Of a DNA stretch of 64,000 nucleotides, positions 1-8,050 are shown in pieces. Within the stretch, counting starts at the first letter, position 1. The number at the start of each line of letters is the position of its first letter. A program made the translations under genes and the position numbers. The DNA lies in contig NZ_CP053452.2 of assembly GCF_013128195.2 (NCBI RefSeq), positions 4,092,001 through 4,156,000 on the forward strand. Reading direction: 5' to 3'. The stretch is from Frigoriglobus tundricola (GTDB lineage Bacteria; Planctomycetota; Planctomycetia; Gemmatales; Gemmataceae). The notes below the pieces were generated by a model, which searched no databases, had not been told where the DNA came from, and saw only the letters and a list, made by a program, of their open reading frames with translations.

Positions 1-1617
1 AAACTCGTCGGCGAGTTCGCGGGCCTGCCGGGCGAGCGCGCGGGCCTCGGCGGCCGCCTGGTCTTTCGCCGCCCGGTCCTCGCGGGCGGCCCGCGCCTTC
101 GTTTCGAGCGCGGTGAACTCGTCCTTGGCTTTGATGCCCTCCGCCTTGAGTTGCACCTCTTCGGCCCGCGCGGCTTTTTCGCCCGCGACGACTTTTGTTA
201 GCTCCGCGCGGTCGTGGTGGAGGCGCTCCAGGACCGCGATGTTTTGCGCCAGGACGACGAGCTGCTCCTGCTCCTCCTGGAGCTGCTTCACGGTCTCATC
301 GGGTTTGGCCGGGAGGCGGGCGAGTTCGTCGTCGAGGCGCTTGGCGTCGGCTTCGGCGTCCTCCACCTGCCGGACCTTTTCCAGCACGCTGGTCAGTTCG
401 CGGAGCCGCGTTTCGAGCTTCGCCTTGTTCGCCTCGTCCTCGCCCTGGGTCTTCTTGAGGTTGCCCAGCTTCTTGCGGCCGAGCGAGAGTGCGTTCTCGG
501 TCACGCGCCGCCGCTCCGCGGCGGTCTCGCGGTCCTTCGTGAAGCGCTCCGTCTTGCGTTCCGACTCGCTGATGCGGCCGCGCTCCGTGACGATGGTGCC
601 GACCGTGGGCAGCACGTCGCGCAGTTCGCGGAGCCGCGTGTGGTCCTTCTCGATCGCCAGCGCCGTGCCGAGCAATTTTTCGGCGTCCGCGAGCTTGGTC
701 CGCACCCCGGCGAGCTTCCCCTGGGTGTCGGTCCAGCGCCGCGCGCGGAGTTCGAGCGCGTTGAGCGCGTCGATCCGCTCCTGCGTGGCGTCGCGCGCCG
801 TCTCCACCTCCAGGATGCGCGCCGCGACCCCGGCGTACTCCTCCTCGCTCACCTCTTTGATGCCCGAGAGCTGGTTGGAGATGCCCTCCAGTTCGCCCTT
901 GAGCGCGCGCCGCCTGTCGTCGGCCTTGCCGTGCAACTTCTGGTAGCGTTCGAGATCGACGATGCGGGCCAGCACCCCGGCCCGCCCCGCCGGCGTGCTG
1001 TCGAGGAGCTTTTCCGACTTGCCCTGGAGCAACAGCACCGACGACGTGAACGTCTCGTAGTCCAGGCCGATCTTGTCCCTCACCCAGGCGTCGAACTTGG
1101 TTTTGTACTCGGTTCCCGAGACGGCCTCCCACTCGTCGGAAGCCCCCGAAGAACTCACCCCCCGGCCCCCTCCCTGAAGGGAGGGGGTGAACGCGCGCAA
1201 CGCCTCCTCTGATCCTCTGGAGGCATGGGAGTTCCGAAGGTCTTGCTCCCCTCCCTTCAGGGAGGGGCCGGGGGTGGGGTCCGGGACCGGTCCGACCTTC
1301 CGCAGCACCTGTTGCGTGCTGGCGATCTTGTCGTTCTTCTGCCGGCGGACGGTGCGCTTGATGCGGTAGAGCTGCTTCTCGCTGGTGAAGTCGAACTCCA
1401 CGCTGAGCGTATTGGCTTCCTTATTAATCAGTTCGGCGGCGCTCTGGCTGCCGCCGCGGTGGTGCCCGAACAGGGCGAAGGTGACGGCGTCGAACACGCT
1501 GGACTTGCCGCTCCCGTTGGTGCCCGAGAGCATCCAGAGCGGCGACCCGTCGAACCGGATCTCCTGCTCGTCCTTGTAGGACAGGAACCCGGACAGCTTC
1601 ACGCGTTGGGGAATCAT
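1..1617 (-). CDS. sbcC: SbcC-like exonuclease ATPase subunit (C-terminus outside window)
   Basis: The reading frame is open from an ATG at 1617 down to base 1, so only about 539 N-terminal residues are present. The protein starts MIPQRVKLSGFLSYKD and has a Walker A motif GTNGSGKSS near residue 33, followed by FDAVTFALFG, as in SbcC/Rad50 ATPases; the conserved stretch SSVLLLQGKSEKLLD follows at about 200. After that the sequence becomes charged and Glu/Arg rich, consistent with the coiled-coil arm. SbcC/Rad50 works with the SbcD nuclease to open DNA hairpins and process ends in the cytoplasm. SbcD lies directly upstream on the same strand. Odd feature: about 44 residues at roughly 112-156 are encoded by two GC-rich hairpin repeats inserted in frame. 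The hinge and Walker B are outside the window. Confidence 0.9.
   Translation of the reverse strand, partial: MIPQRVKLSGFLSYKDEQEIRFDGSPLWMLSGTNGSGKSSVFDAVTFALFGHHRGGSQSAAELINKEANTLSVEFDFTSEKQLYRIKRTVRRQKNDKIASTQQVLRKVGPVPDPTPGPSLKGGEQDLRNSHASRGSEEALRAFTPSLQGGGRGVSSSGASDEWEAVSGTEYKTKFDAWVRDKIGLDYETFTSSVLLLQGKSEKLLDSTPAGRAGVLARIVDLERYQKLHGKADDRRRALKGELEGISNQLSGIKEVSEEEYAGVAARILEVETARDATQERIDALNALELRARRWTDTQGKLAGVRTKLADAEKLLGTALAIEKDHTRLRELRDVLPTVGTIVTERGRISESERKTERFTKDRETAAERRRVTENALSLGRKKLGNLKKTQGEDEANKAKLETRLRELTSVLEKVRQVEDAEADAKRLDDELARLPAKPDETVKQLQEEQEQLVVLAQNIAVLERLHHDRAELTKVVAGEKAARAEEVQLKAEGIKAKDEFTALETKARAAREDRAAKDQAAAEARALARQARELADEF
1148..1280. repeat. Pair of palindromic repeats inside the sbcC coding sequence
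   Basis: Two short palindromes of the same family face each other: arms at 1166-1175/1178-1187 and 1248-1256/1259-1267, each a CCCTCCCT..AGGGAGGG hairpin. The flanks resemble other copies at 35518-35623 and 37351-37409. The sbcC frame reads through without a stop, adding a Gly/Pro/Ser-rich segment between two conserved parts of the ATPase head. Confidence 0.8.
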
Positions 1618-1628
1618 TGCACACTCCG

Positions 1629-1698
1629 GGCGCACCCCGTTCGCGCGGGCGGCGGGTGGCGACTGGGCCACCCGCCGCCCGCGCGGGTGGGGTGCGCC
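1629..1698. repeat. Long inverted repeat between sbcD and sbcC
   Basis: Arms of 31 bp (1629-1659 and 1668-1698) pair with only a few mismatches around an 8-base loop. The right arm ends on the first base of the sbcD stop codon, and the left arm ends 12 bases before the sbcC start codon. In the mRNA it would make a very stable hairpin between the two reading frames and could set the ratio of the two subunits. Confidence 0.85.
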
Positions 1699-2927
1699 TA
1701 TTCCATCTCCTTGAGCAGTCCGTCGGCGATCTTGAGGATCGCGTCGCGCTCGACCTCGTCGTGCTGGATCAGCTCCTGGCCGAGGTAGTCGCGGACGGTT
1801 TCTCCGAAGCCCTTCCCGGTGCCACCGGCGCCGGAGGCGAGGGTCGGGCCGAGCGCGCCGGTCTCCTTCCAGTCGCGCGCGTACCACCGCGGGAAGATGC
1901 GGTCGAGGTCTCGGAGCACGTCTTCGAGCTGGTCCTTCCCCGCCGTGTAGCGGATCTGGAGGTTCACCAGGTCGCCGCTCGCGTTCGGGTACTCCTGTTT
2001 CAACCGCGGGAGGTCGTCGGCCGGCTCCAGCACCACCACTTCGTAGATGGGCGTCGCGGGGAGCGGGAGAACCGTCGGTTCTTCGCTCCGCCCGTCCGGG
2101 CCGATCTCGACAATCACGACCCCTTTCTGGTCGCCCTGCTCGCCGAGGTCCATGCGCTCGATGCTGCCGGAGTAGCGCATGTGCGTCGCGCCGAGCCACT
2201 GCGGCTTGTGGATGTGGCCCAGCGCGGCGTAGTCGAACTGCTCGGGGAGCTCGGCCCCCTGGACGACGACGTCTTCCTCTTCGGTAATGCGGAACAGGCT
2301 CGGCCCGACGCTCGACCCGTGAACGTGGACGTGCGCGCCGAGGACGGCGGGCGCTTGGAGGTCGTACTTGGGGTGGGCGCGGATCGTGCGGAGCGCGTCG
2401 GCCCAGGCCGCAACGAGGTGCTTGTTCTTCTCCTCGGGGCTCCCGTACTTGAGACCGGTATCGCTCTTGAGGAAGCGGTTCGGCGTCGGGTACGGCATCA
2501 GCACGAATTGTACCGGGAAGCCGCCCATGCGGTCTTCGAGGCGGATGAACGTGGGGTCGGCCGCGAGGTACAGTCGGCCGGGCGGGACCGTCTCGCCGGG
2601 ACGGCCGACGGTGGGCGAGGCGAGCGTCATGGCGCTCACGAGCGTCTGACAGAAGTTCTCGTTGTCGTGGTTGCCGGTGAGGGTGAGGATCGTGCCGCCG
2701 CCTTCGAGGAAGCCGTGGAACACGTCCTGCCAGTGGCGGATGGTTTCGCGCAGGCCGTCGGGGCGGGCGAGTTCGCTGAACAGGTCGCCGGCGACGAGTA
2801 GCACGTCGACCGCTTGTTCCTTGCAGTGGACGGCGACGCGCTCGACCGCCTTGCGGAGGTCGTCGGTGCGGTCGATCCGGCCGAGGCGGTCGCCGAGGTG
2901 CCAGTCGGCGGTGTGGAGGATTCTCAT
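1698..2927 (-). CDS. sbcD: SbcD-like DNA repair exonuclease (metallophosphoesterase)
   Basis: A 409-residue calcineurin-like phosphoesterase. The metal-binding motifs appear in order: HTADWHLGDR at the N-terminus (DxH), VAGDLFSE near 47 (GD), TGNHDNEN near 103 (GNHD), GAHVHVHG and ALGHIHKPQ in the later part. This order and length fit SbcD/Mre11, which supplies the manganese-dependent nuclease of the SbcCD complex. It is transcribed toward sbcC, 80 bases apart, so the two probably form an operon. The C-terminal 150 residues are the less conserved capping region. The ATG at 2927 begins directly with the conserved strand, so the start is secure. Confidence 0.92.
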   Translation of the reverse strand: MRILHTADWHLGDRLGRIDRTDDLRKAVERVAVHCKEQAVDVLLVAGDLFSELARPDGLRETIRHWQDVFHGFLEGGGTILTLTGNHDNENFCQTLVSAMTLASPTVGRPGETVPPGRLYLAADPTFIRLEDRMGGFPVQFVLMPYPTPNRFLKSDTGLKYGSPEEKNKHLVAAWADALRTIRAHPKYDLQAPAVLGAHVHVHGSSVGPSLFRITEEEDVVVQGAELPEQFDYAALGHIHKPQWLGATHMRYSGSIERMDLGEQGDQKGVVIVEIGPDGRSEEPTVLPLPATPIYEVVVLEPADDLPRLKQEYPNASGDLVNLQIRYTAGKDQLEDVLRDLDRIFPRWYARDWKETGALGPTLASGAGGTGKGFGETVRDYLGQELIQHDEVERDAILKIADGLLKEME

Positions 2928-2974
2928 ACCTCGGTATTGTGCCGGGGGTTGCGCGCGAGCGAAAGGTCAGTCGC

Positions 2975-3640
2975 TCACGGGTCAAGCGGCTCACGGGTGA
3001 AAAACCACTCGCTCGACTGGGACGCGGTCGGAAAGGTCTTCACGCCGACCACGGCGACAGTCTGCCGGTTTTCGATGTCATCGACGACGCGACCGAAAGT
3101 GCCGGACCGGCCGGGTCGAATTTCCGAGGACAAGATGTGACCGAGTACCCGATATCCGCGCACCTCTTCGGAGGGGGCGCTTCTCGTCGAGTTCCAGGGG
3201 CCATCCAACCCGCACAAGAACGCGCCATCTTCTTTCCGAAAGACCGTGTGGGCCGCGTCGTCCGGTGTGCGCGTGCCCCCAACGGCTCGCGGGCCGTCCG
3301 CACCTTGACCCCAGAGAAGCTGGTACGAGACGGCGCGGGTTCCTCCCGGTATCCCCGTGATCGCCCACTGCCCGCGTCGGCCACGGAATTTCCCGTCCTC
3401 GAAGGCCAGAACGGCGATCACGCCGTAGTTCTCGTTTTCGGGCAACTCGTATTCGCCTCCGATCGACTTGGCGTCGAGAAAACTTCGGAGGGCGGTGTCG
3501 GCTTGGAGCGAGGGGCGCCCCGTGCCTGACACGGGAGGCGCGACACTGGGATGCGAATCACGCCAAAGGAGATACCCACAGCACGCCACGAGGGCCAATG
3601 TGAGAGCCGTGCGCGCGACTCGCCAGATTCGGAACAGCAT
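2975..3640 (-). CDS. Unknown protein with N-terminal membrane anchor
   Basis: 221 residues; I do not recognise a family. Residues about 5-25 (FRIWRVARTALTLALVACCG) form a hydrophobic segment preceded by arginines, which suggests a signal anchor or uncleaved signal peptide. The rest is soluble, with a proline-rich linker after the anchor and a region of alternating strands (YGVIAVLAFEDGKFRG, WAITGIPGGTRAVSYQLLW), which may be a beta-rich extracytoplasmic domain. It lies between sbcD and the ferredoxin gene on the same strand, but nothing links them in function. No close paralogue in the window. Confidence 0.6.
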   Translation of the reverse strand: MLFRIWRVARTALTLALVACCGYLLWRDSHPSVAPPVSGTGRPSLQADTALRSFLDAKSIGGEYELPENENYGVIAVLAFEDGKFRGRRGQWAITGIPGGTRAVSYQLLWGQGADGPRAVGGTRTPDDAAHTVFRKEDGAFLCGLDGPWNSTRSAPSEEVRGYRVLGHILSSEIRPGRSGTFGRVVDDIENRQTVAVVGVKTFPTASQSSEWFFTREPLDP

Positions 3641-3676
3641 GATAAGTCTCGCGAGCTGTGGTGAACATGGCCGCCA

Positions 3677-4036
3677 TTATCCCTTCGGCACCCACACCGG
3701 CGGCGGGCTGATGGCGTCCGTCGGGCGCTTGCCCGCGTCCTTCCGCCCGCTGCCCGCGAGGCGGCTCGTGCACCGCACGGTCATGTCCCCGTCGCACGCG
3801 AGCTGGCAGCTCAAACGCACGCCGGTTAGACCCTTCGCGGCCAGCACCTTCTTTTCGGCCTCGGTCATCAGGTCCGGCTCGCCCGCCACGAACTCGACCC
3901 GGCACGTCGTGCAGGCCGCGTTCCCGCCGCACGCGTGGAGCTGGTCCACCCCGGCCTCGTCGATCAGGGCGAGTACGAGTCGCTTACCGGTGGGCACTTC
4001 GAACGCGCCCACGCCTTCAACGGATAGCTTCGGCAC
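3677..4036 (-). CDS. 2Fe-2S ferredoxin
   Basis: A 119-residue plant/adrenodoxin-type ferredoxin. The cluster ligands are visible as ACGGNAACTTC (Cys-x5-Cys-x2-Cys) and the fourth cysteine in RLSCQLACDG. I chose the GTG at 4036, which sits 7 bases after AGGAGA and begins VPKLSVEG; a longer frame upstream adds only a Pro/Arg-rich stretch. The protein carries electrons between a reductase and a partner oxidase in the cytoplasm; no partner gene is adjacent. The C-terminal 25 residues after the domain are Gly/Lys/Pro rich and probably disordered. It is divergent from the ABC transporter genes. Confidence 0.85.
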   Translation of the reverse strand: MPKLSVEGVGAFEVPTGKRLVLALIDEAGVDQLHACGGNAACTTCRVEFVAGEPDLMTEAEKKVLAAKGLTGVRLSCQLACDGDMTVRCTSRLAGSGRKDAGKRPTDAISPPPVWVPKG

Positions 4037-4188
4037 TGGTCGTTCTCCTGGTGGTCTGGCCGGTGGGAACACCGACCGGTTTACCTTACTCCATTGCTCT
4101 GTCGCAGCGCTGTCAATATCTTCTGCGTGACGGCGAATGCCTCTCCAGACGCTCTTTTCCCCCGCATCACTCTAGCCCGGAGGTGGCC

Positions 4189-5160
4189 GTGGCGGTCATC
4201 GAGACGCGGGATCTGCGCAAAACGTATGGTCGGATCGAGGCGCTCAAGGGCGTGTCGATCCGCGTCGAGAAGGGTCAGATCTACGGTCTGCTCGGCCAAA
4301 ACGGCGCGGGCAAGACCACGCTCATCAAGATCCTCCTCGGGATCGTCCGGCTCACGGACGGCGAGGCGTCGATCCTGGACCAGCCGGCCGGCTCCGCCGA
4401 CGCGCGGCGGCGGGTGGGCTACTTGCCCGAGGACCACGCCTTCCCGAACTACCACACCGGCTACTCGCTCATGGATTTTTACGGCAGCCTGTACGGCGTG
4501 CCGGCCGCCGAGCGCGCGAAGCGGATCCCCGAAACGCTCGAACAGGTCGGGATCGCGGGCCGGATGCACTCCAAGATCAAGACGTACTCGAAGGGCATGA
4601 AGCAGCGGCTCGGCATCGCCCAGGCCCTGATGCACGACCCGGACCTCATCATCCTCGACGAGCCGACCGACGGCGTGGACCCGATGGGGCGGAAGGAGAT
4701 CCGCGAGCTGATGACCGTGCTCAAGGAGCGCGGCCACACCATCTTCCTCAACTCGCACCTGCTCGGTGAGGTGGAGCTGATCTGCGACCGCGTCGCGATC
4801 CTCCAGCAGGGGAAGCTGGTCCGCGAGGGGACGATCGACGAGCTGACGAAGACCAAGGGCACCTACACCCTGGGGCTGCTGACGGGCCAGACGTTCCCGG
4901 TGGACGCGGTCGCCCAGCTCGGGTTCCCCGTGCGCCCGTTGCCGGACAGCGCGGGCCATTTTGAAGTGACCCTGCCCGACGGCAAGACCATTGAGCCGGT
5001 GATGAAGCTGCTCTCCGAGCGCGGGCTGACGGTGACGCACATCGTTGAGAAGAAGCAGTCGCTGGAAGACGTGTTCATGACGACGGTCGAGGGGGCGGAG
5101 CCCGGTGTGGACAAGAAGCGGCGGCGCGGCACCGCCCGCCCGGTCGGGGGGGGAGAATAA
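4189..5160 (+). CDS. ABC transporter ATP-binding protein
   Basis: A 323-residue ABC ATPase. Walker A is GQNGAGKTT, the signature is YSKGMKQRLGIAQAL (KG in place of the usual SG), Walker B is LIILDEPTDGVDP, and the switch histidine is in FLNSHLLGEVE. After residue about 220 there is a C-terminal regulatory domain like those of ABC-2 type exporters. The GTG at 4189 follows GGAGG by 5 bases; the frame is open further upstream but without a ribosome site. It is followed after 2 bases by the permease gene, so the pair forms one transporter. The substrate cannot be told from the sequence. Confidence 0.92.
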   Translation: MAVIETRDLRKTYGRIEALKGVSIRVEKGQIYGLLGQNGAGKTTLIKILLGIVRLTDGEASILDQPAGSADARRRVGYLPEDHAFPNYHTGYSLMDFYGSLYGVPAAERAKRIPETLEQVGIAGRMHSKIKTYSKGMKQRLGIAQALMHDPDLIILDEPTDGVDPMGRKEIRELMTVLKERGHTIFLNSHLLGEVELICDRVAILQQGKLVREGTIDELTKTKGTYTLGLLTGQTFPVDAVAQLGFPVRPLPDSAGHFEVTLPDGKTIEPVMKLLSERGLTVTHIVEKKQSLEDVFMTTVEGAEPGVDKKRRRGTARPVGGGE

Positions 5161-5162
5161 CC

Positions 5163-6593
5163 GTGCAACAGTTCATCGCCATCTTGAAGGACTCGTTCCG
5201 CGAGGCCGTGGACGGGTTCGTCATTTATGTCATGTTGGGGCTGTCGGCGGTCATCATTCTGCTCGCCGCCAGCATGTCGTTCACCCCCACGGAGCCGACG
5301 AAGGCGTTCGAGGTGATCGTCCAACAGTTCAGCCTCATCGTTCCGGAAAAGGGCCGCAGCCGCGCCGTCGCGTTCGAGCGCGTCAACTACAAGGTGGCGG
5401 ACGTGCAGCCGATCAGCGGCGGGTACAAGCTGCGCCTGGCGGCCGACGGCGAGGCGCTCAAGGGCGACGAGTTCGACCCGGTGGAGGCGGCCGGCGGGAA
5501 GTCGGACCGGCCCAAGGGCGACACGTTCCGCGCCGCGGTCGTCCGGTGGGCGGCGGCCACCGGTAGTACCGTGCGGTTGAACGAAAAGGGCGGGGTCGAG
5601 AAGGAGAAGGGCGGCAAGCGCAACAAGGGGATCGATTTCGCTACGCCCACCGCGGTTCCCGTGACGGACCAGCGGGCCGTCACCGATGCCCAGATGGAGG
5701 AGTTCCTCAAGAGCCAGTTCGTGATGCACGCCGGCATGACCGCCACCGTGACCCGCGTCAAGACCGGGGTCGAGGAGCCGGCCTACGCCTTCGACGTGAC
5801 CACGAGCGGCGGCTCCGCGGTCCAGGGGTGGCCGCACACGACGAAGGTGCTGTTCGGCGCGTTCGCCCTCAACGACGCCGGCCCGCTCGGGGCCACGCTG
5901 TGGCTGATCGAGGACGTCGTCATTAACCGGTTCGGCGGGACGTTCACGCTCCTGGTGGGCATGATCATCACCGCGTTCTTCATCCCCAATATGCTCCGCA
6001 AGGGGAGCGTGGACCTGCTCATCTCCAAGCCGATCAACCGCGCCCAGTTGCTCGTTTACAAGTACATCGGCGGTTTGACGTTCATGTTCCTGGTGACCGC
6101 GTTCACGGTCGGCGGCATCTGGCTCGTGATGGCCGTCCGGTCCGGGTACTGGGACCCGGCGTTCCTTTTCGCCATCCCGATCCTGACGTTGACGTTCGCG
6201 ATCCTGTACGCCATGTCCACCCTGGTCGCCGTGTTCACCCGCAGCGCCGTTGCGGCCATGCTCATGACGGTCGGGTTCGCGTTCTTCCTGTTCGTGTTCG
6301 GACAGATCAAAGCGACCTACGACGACAACCGGGCCGCCAACCCGGACGCCGAGCGCCCCGCGTGGCTGGCGACGGTGGTGGACACCGGTAACGACGTCCT
6401 GCCGCGCACCCGCGAACTCGACTTGCTCATTCGCCGCAAGATCTCCGAGGGCACACTGACGCCGGCCATGCAGAAAGTGCTCATCGAACAAAGCGAATCG
6501 GCCCCGCTCGTTGGCACCATCGGCGTGTCGCTCGTCCACATCGCGTTGATGCTCGGTATTGCCTGTTGGTGGTTCAGCACCCGCGATTACTGA
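5163..6593 (+). CDS. ABC-2 type transporter permease
   Basis: 476 residues starting with GTG. A first membrane helix lies near residues 17-38 (FVIYVMLGLSAVIILLAA). A soluble loop of some 200 residues with a charged Lys/Glu stretch follows, then a block of about five helices from residue 255 onward (including TFTLLVGMIITAFFIP, LTFMFLVTAFTVGGIWLV, AMLMTVGFAFFLFVFG) and a last helix at the C-terminus (VSLVHIALMLGIACWW). The large extracytoplasmic insertion between the first two helices is common in this permease type. It is the membrane half of the transporter with the ATPase just upstream. Its stop codon overlaps the end of pxpB by 7 bases in convergent orientation. Confidence 0.85.
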   Translation: MQQFIAILKDSFREAVDGFVIYVMLGLSAVIILLAASMSFTPTEPTKAFEVIVQQFSLIVPEKGRSRAVAFERVNYKVADVQPISGGYKLRLAADGEALKGDEFDPVEAAGGKSDRPKGDTFRAAVVRWAAATGSTVRLNEKGGVEKEKGGKRNKGIDFATPTAVPVTDQRAVTDAQMEEFLKSQFVMHAGMTATVTRVKTGVEEPAYAFDVTTSGGSAVQGWPHTTKVLFGAFALNDAGPLGATLWLIEDVVINRFGGTFTLLVGMIITAFFIPNMLRKGSVDLLISKPINRAQLLVYKYIGGLTFMFLVTAFTVGGIWLVMAVRSGYWDPAFLFAIPILTLTFAILYAMSTLVAVFTRSAVAAMLMTVGFAFFLFVFGQIKATYDDNRAANPDAERPAWLATVVDTGNDVLPRTRELDLLIRRKISEGTLTPAMQKVLIEQSESAPLVGTIGVSLVHIALMLGIACWWFSTRDY

Positions 6594-7297
6594 CCTCGGT
6601 CCCGGTCCGGGCGGCCGCCCGGACCGAGCCGCTCGCCGTCCAGTTCGCGGTACTCTTTCTCGTCGATGCGCTCGAACCGCACCGCGTCGCCCACGCGGAG
6701 CGGGAAGAAGCCGCTCGCCGCGTCCACGATGGTAAGCGGCGTTCGTCCGATCAGGTTCCAGCCGCCCGGCCGTGGGAGCGGGTAGATGCCCGTTTGCCGG
6801 CCGGTCAAACCGACACTCCCGGGTTCGACGCGCACCCGCGGACTCGCCAAACGTCCCACCCCACACAACTCCGGCGGCAAATAGCCCAGATACGGGAAAC
6901 CCGGCACGAACCCGATCGCGTACACGGTGTACCCGGCCCCGGTGTGCCGGCGAACGACTTCGTCCGCGGATAACCCGGTCACTTCGCACACGCGGGGCAA
7001 ATCGAGCTGCATTTCATAACAGACGGGAATCGTGAAGTACCGTTCCGTGCGCGGGGCGTCGGCGCCCTGTGTGATGGTAAATGCGGGGAACGCGCGCTCG
7101 CCTCTCAGAAACGCGATTACGTCTGCGGCGCGAATCTGGTCCGCGTCGAAGAAGACGCCGACGCTCGCGTAGGCCGGAACCACATCGAACAGCCACGACG
7201 GATTTGCGGCCCGCACGGCGCCCGCGAACCGCACGGCGGCGGCTTCGTCTGCAAGGTAGGCCAGCACCGCCTGATCGCCTAAAGGCATGAGCTTCAT
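6587..7297 (-). CDS. pxpB: 5-oxoprolinase subunit PxpB (KipI family)
   Basis: A KipI/PxpB protein of 236 residues from the ATG at 7297. Family hallmarks are YAIGFVPGFPYLGYLP, SPRVRVEPGSVGLTGRQTGIYPLPRPGGWNLIGRTP and the C-terminal LRVGDAVRFERI. PxpB works with PxpA and PxpC to open ATP-dependently the ring of 5-oxoproline formed from glutamine and glutathione breakdown. Neither pxpA nor pxpC is next to it, which is unusual, so partner genes would have to lie elsewhere. Start choice: MKLMPLGDQAVL matches the usual N-terminus; the extra upstream residues in the frame are Arg rich and unlike the family. Confidence 0.9.
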   Translation of the reverse strand: MKLMPLGDQAVLAYLADEAAAVRFAGAVRAANPSWLFDVVPAYASVGVFFDADQIRAADVIAFLRGERAFPAFTITQGADAPRTERYFTIPVCYEMQLDLPRVCEVTGLSADEVVRRHTGAGYTVYAIGFVPGFPYLGYLPPELCGVGRLASPRVRVEPGSVGLTGRQTGIYPLPRPGGWNLIGRTPLTIVDAASGFFPLRVGDAVRFERIDEKEYRELDGERLGPGGRPDRDRGQ

Positions 7298-7412
7298 ACG
7301 TTTGGTTCTAGGCCAATTCCGGCCGCAAGTCCGGCGGGTGGAGAAGGCCATTCGCCGCCCCTGCGGCCGGGCTTCGCCTGAAATCCTCCCCCGCGGCCGG
7401 CGTTATCTACCA

Positions 7413-7556
7413 CGTGGAGCGGCCGTGAAGCAGCGCTTCGGTGCGACAGGCCGCGAGGGACGTGGAGCGGCCGTGAAGCAGCGCTTCGGTGCGACAGGCC
7501 GCGAGGGACGTGGAGCGGCCGTGAAGCAGCGCTTCGGTGCGACAGGCCGCGAGGCA
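7413..7556. repeat. Three tandem 48-bp repeats upstream of the ECF sigma gene
   Basis: Three copies of a 48-base unit at 7413-7460, 7461-7508 and 7509-7556; the only difference seen is one base near the end of the third. Each unit contains a hairpin (GAAGCAGCGCTTC) between the conserved flanks GGAGCGGCCGTGAAGC and GCGACAGGCCGCGAG. The last copy ends 2 bases before the ATG of the sigma factor gene. A related pair with the same flanks and a different hairpin lies at 23700-23793. Confidence 0.9.
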
Positions 7557-7558
7557 CG

Positions 7559-8050
7559 ATGGGACCGGAACAGCTAGCGGACCTGGTTGACCGGTACGCG
7601 GCGGCACTCGTGCTGTACGCGCGGCAGTGGTGCGCCTGTCCCGAAGACGTGGTTCAGACGGCGTTTCTGAAGCTGGTGAGCGTCCGCACGCCGCCGGACA
7701 ACTTGCTCCCGTGGCTGTACCGGGTGGTGCGGAACGGGGCCATCGACGCGAGTCGGGCCGCCCGGCGCCGGCACCGGTACGAAGCGGCCGCGGCCGATAA
7801 CGCCCCCAAGTGGTTCGCCCCGTCCTATGACCCGACCGGGCTGGACGGCCAGGCCGCCGCCGCCGCACTGGCCGCGTTGCCGGCCGAGACCCGGGAGATT
7901 ATGGTCGCCCACCTGTGGGGCGGCTTGACGTTCGAGCAGATCGCCGAGGCCGTTGGCAGTTCCGCCGCCACCTGCTATCGCCGGTACGCGGCCGGCCTCG
8001 ACACCCTCCGCCAGAAACTCGGGGCCGAACGCCCCGCTCAAACGAAATGA
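7559..8050 (+). CDS. ECF-type RNA polymerase sigma factor
   Basis: 163 residues. The region 2 signature is seen as YARQWCACPEDVVQTAFLKL (residues about 20-40), followed by PWLYRVVRNGAIDASRAARRRHRYE. Region 4 has the helix-turn-helix LPAETREIMVAHLWGGLTFEQIAEAVGSS. This is the small two-domain architecture of extracytoplasmic function sigma factors, which redirect RNA polymerase in response to a signal. Its stop codon overlaps the next start (ATGA at 8047-8050), so the following membrane protein is translationally coupled and is a candidate anti-sigma factor. Three tandem repeats occupy the place of a normal leader directly before the ATG, so the ribosome site lies within the repeat. Confidence 0.88.
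   Translation: MGPEQLADLVDRYAAALVLYARQWCACPEDVVQTAFLKLVSVRTPPDNLLPWLYRVVRNGAIDASRAARRRHRYEAAAADNAPKWFAPSYDPTGLDGQAAAAALAALPAETREIMVAHLWGGLTFEQIAEAVGSSAATCYRRYAAGLDTLRQKLGAERPAQTK

Noticed and set aside
113-1212. Long plus-strand frames opposite sbcC
   Set aside because: They are the complement of a clear SbcC coding region and consist of Ser/Arg or Val/Leu/Arg-rich sequence without any motif.
1617-2801. 394-codon plus-strand frame opposite sbcD
   Set aside because: SbcD on the other strand has all metal-binding motifs in order; the plus frame has none.
4863-6989. 708-codon minus-strand frame across the permease and pxpB
   Set aside because: It is Arg/His/Gly-rich shadow sequence opposite a permease with real membrane helices.
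7413-7556. CRISPR array
   Set aside because: The units are directly adjacent 48-bp copies without variable spacers, and no cas genes are present.
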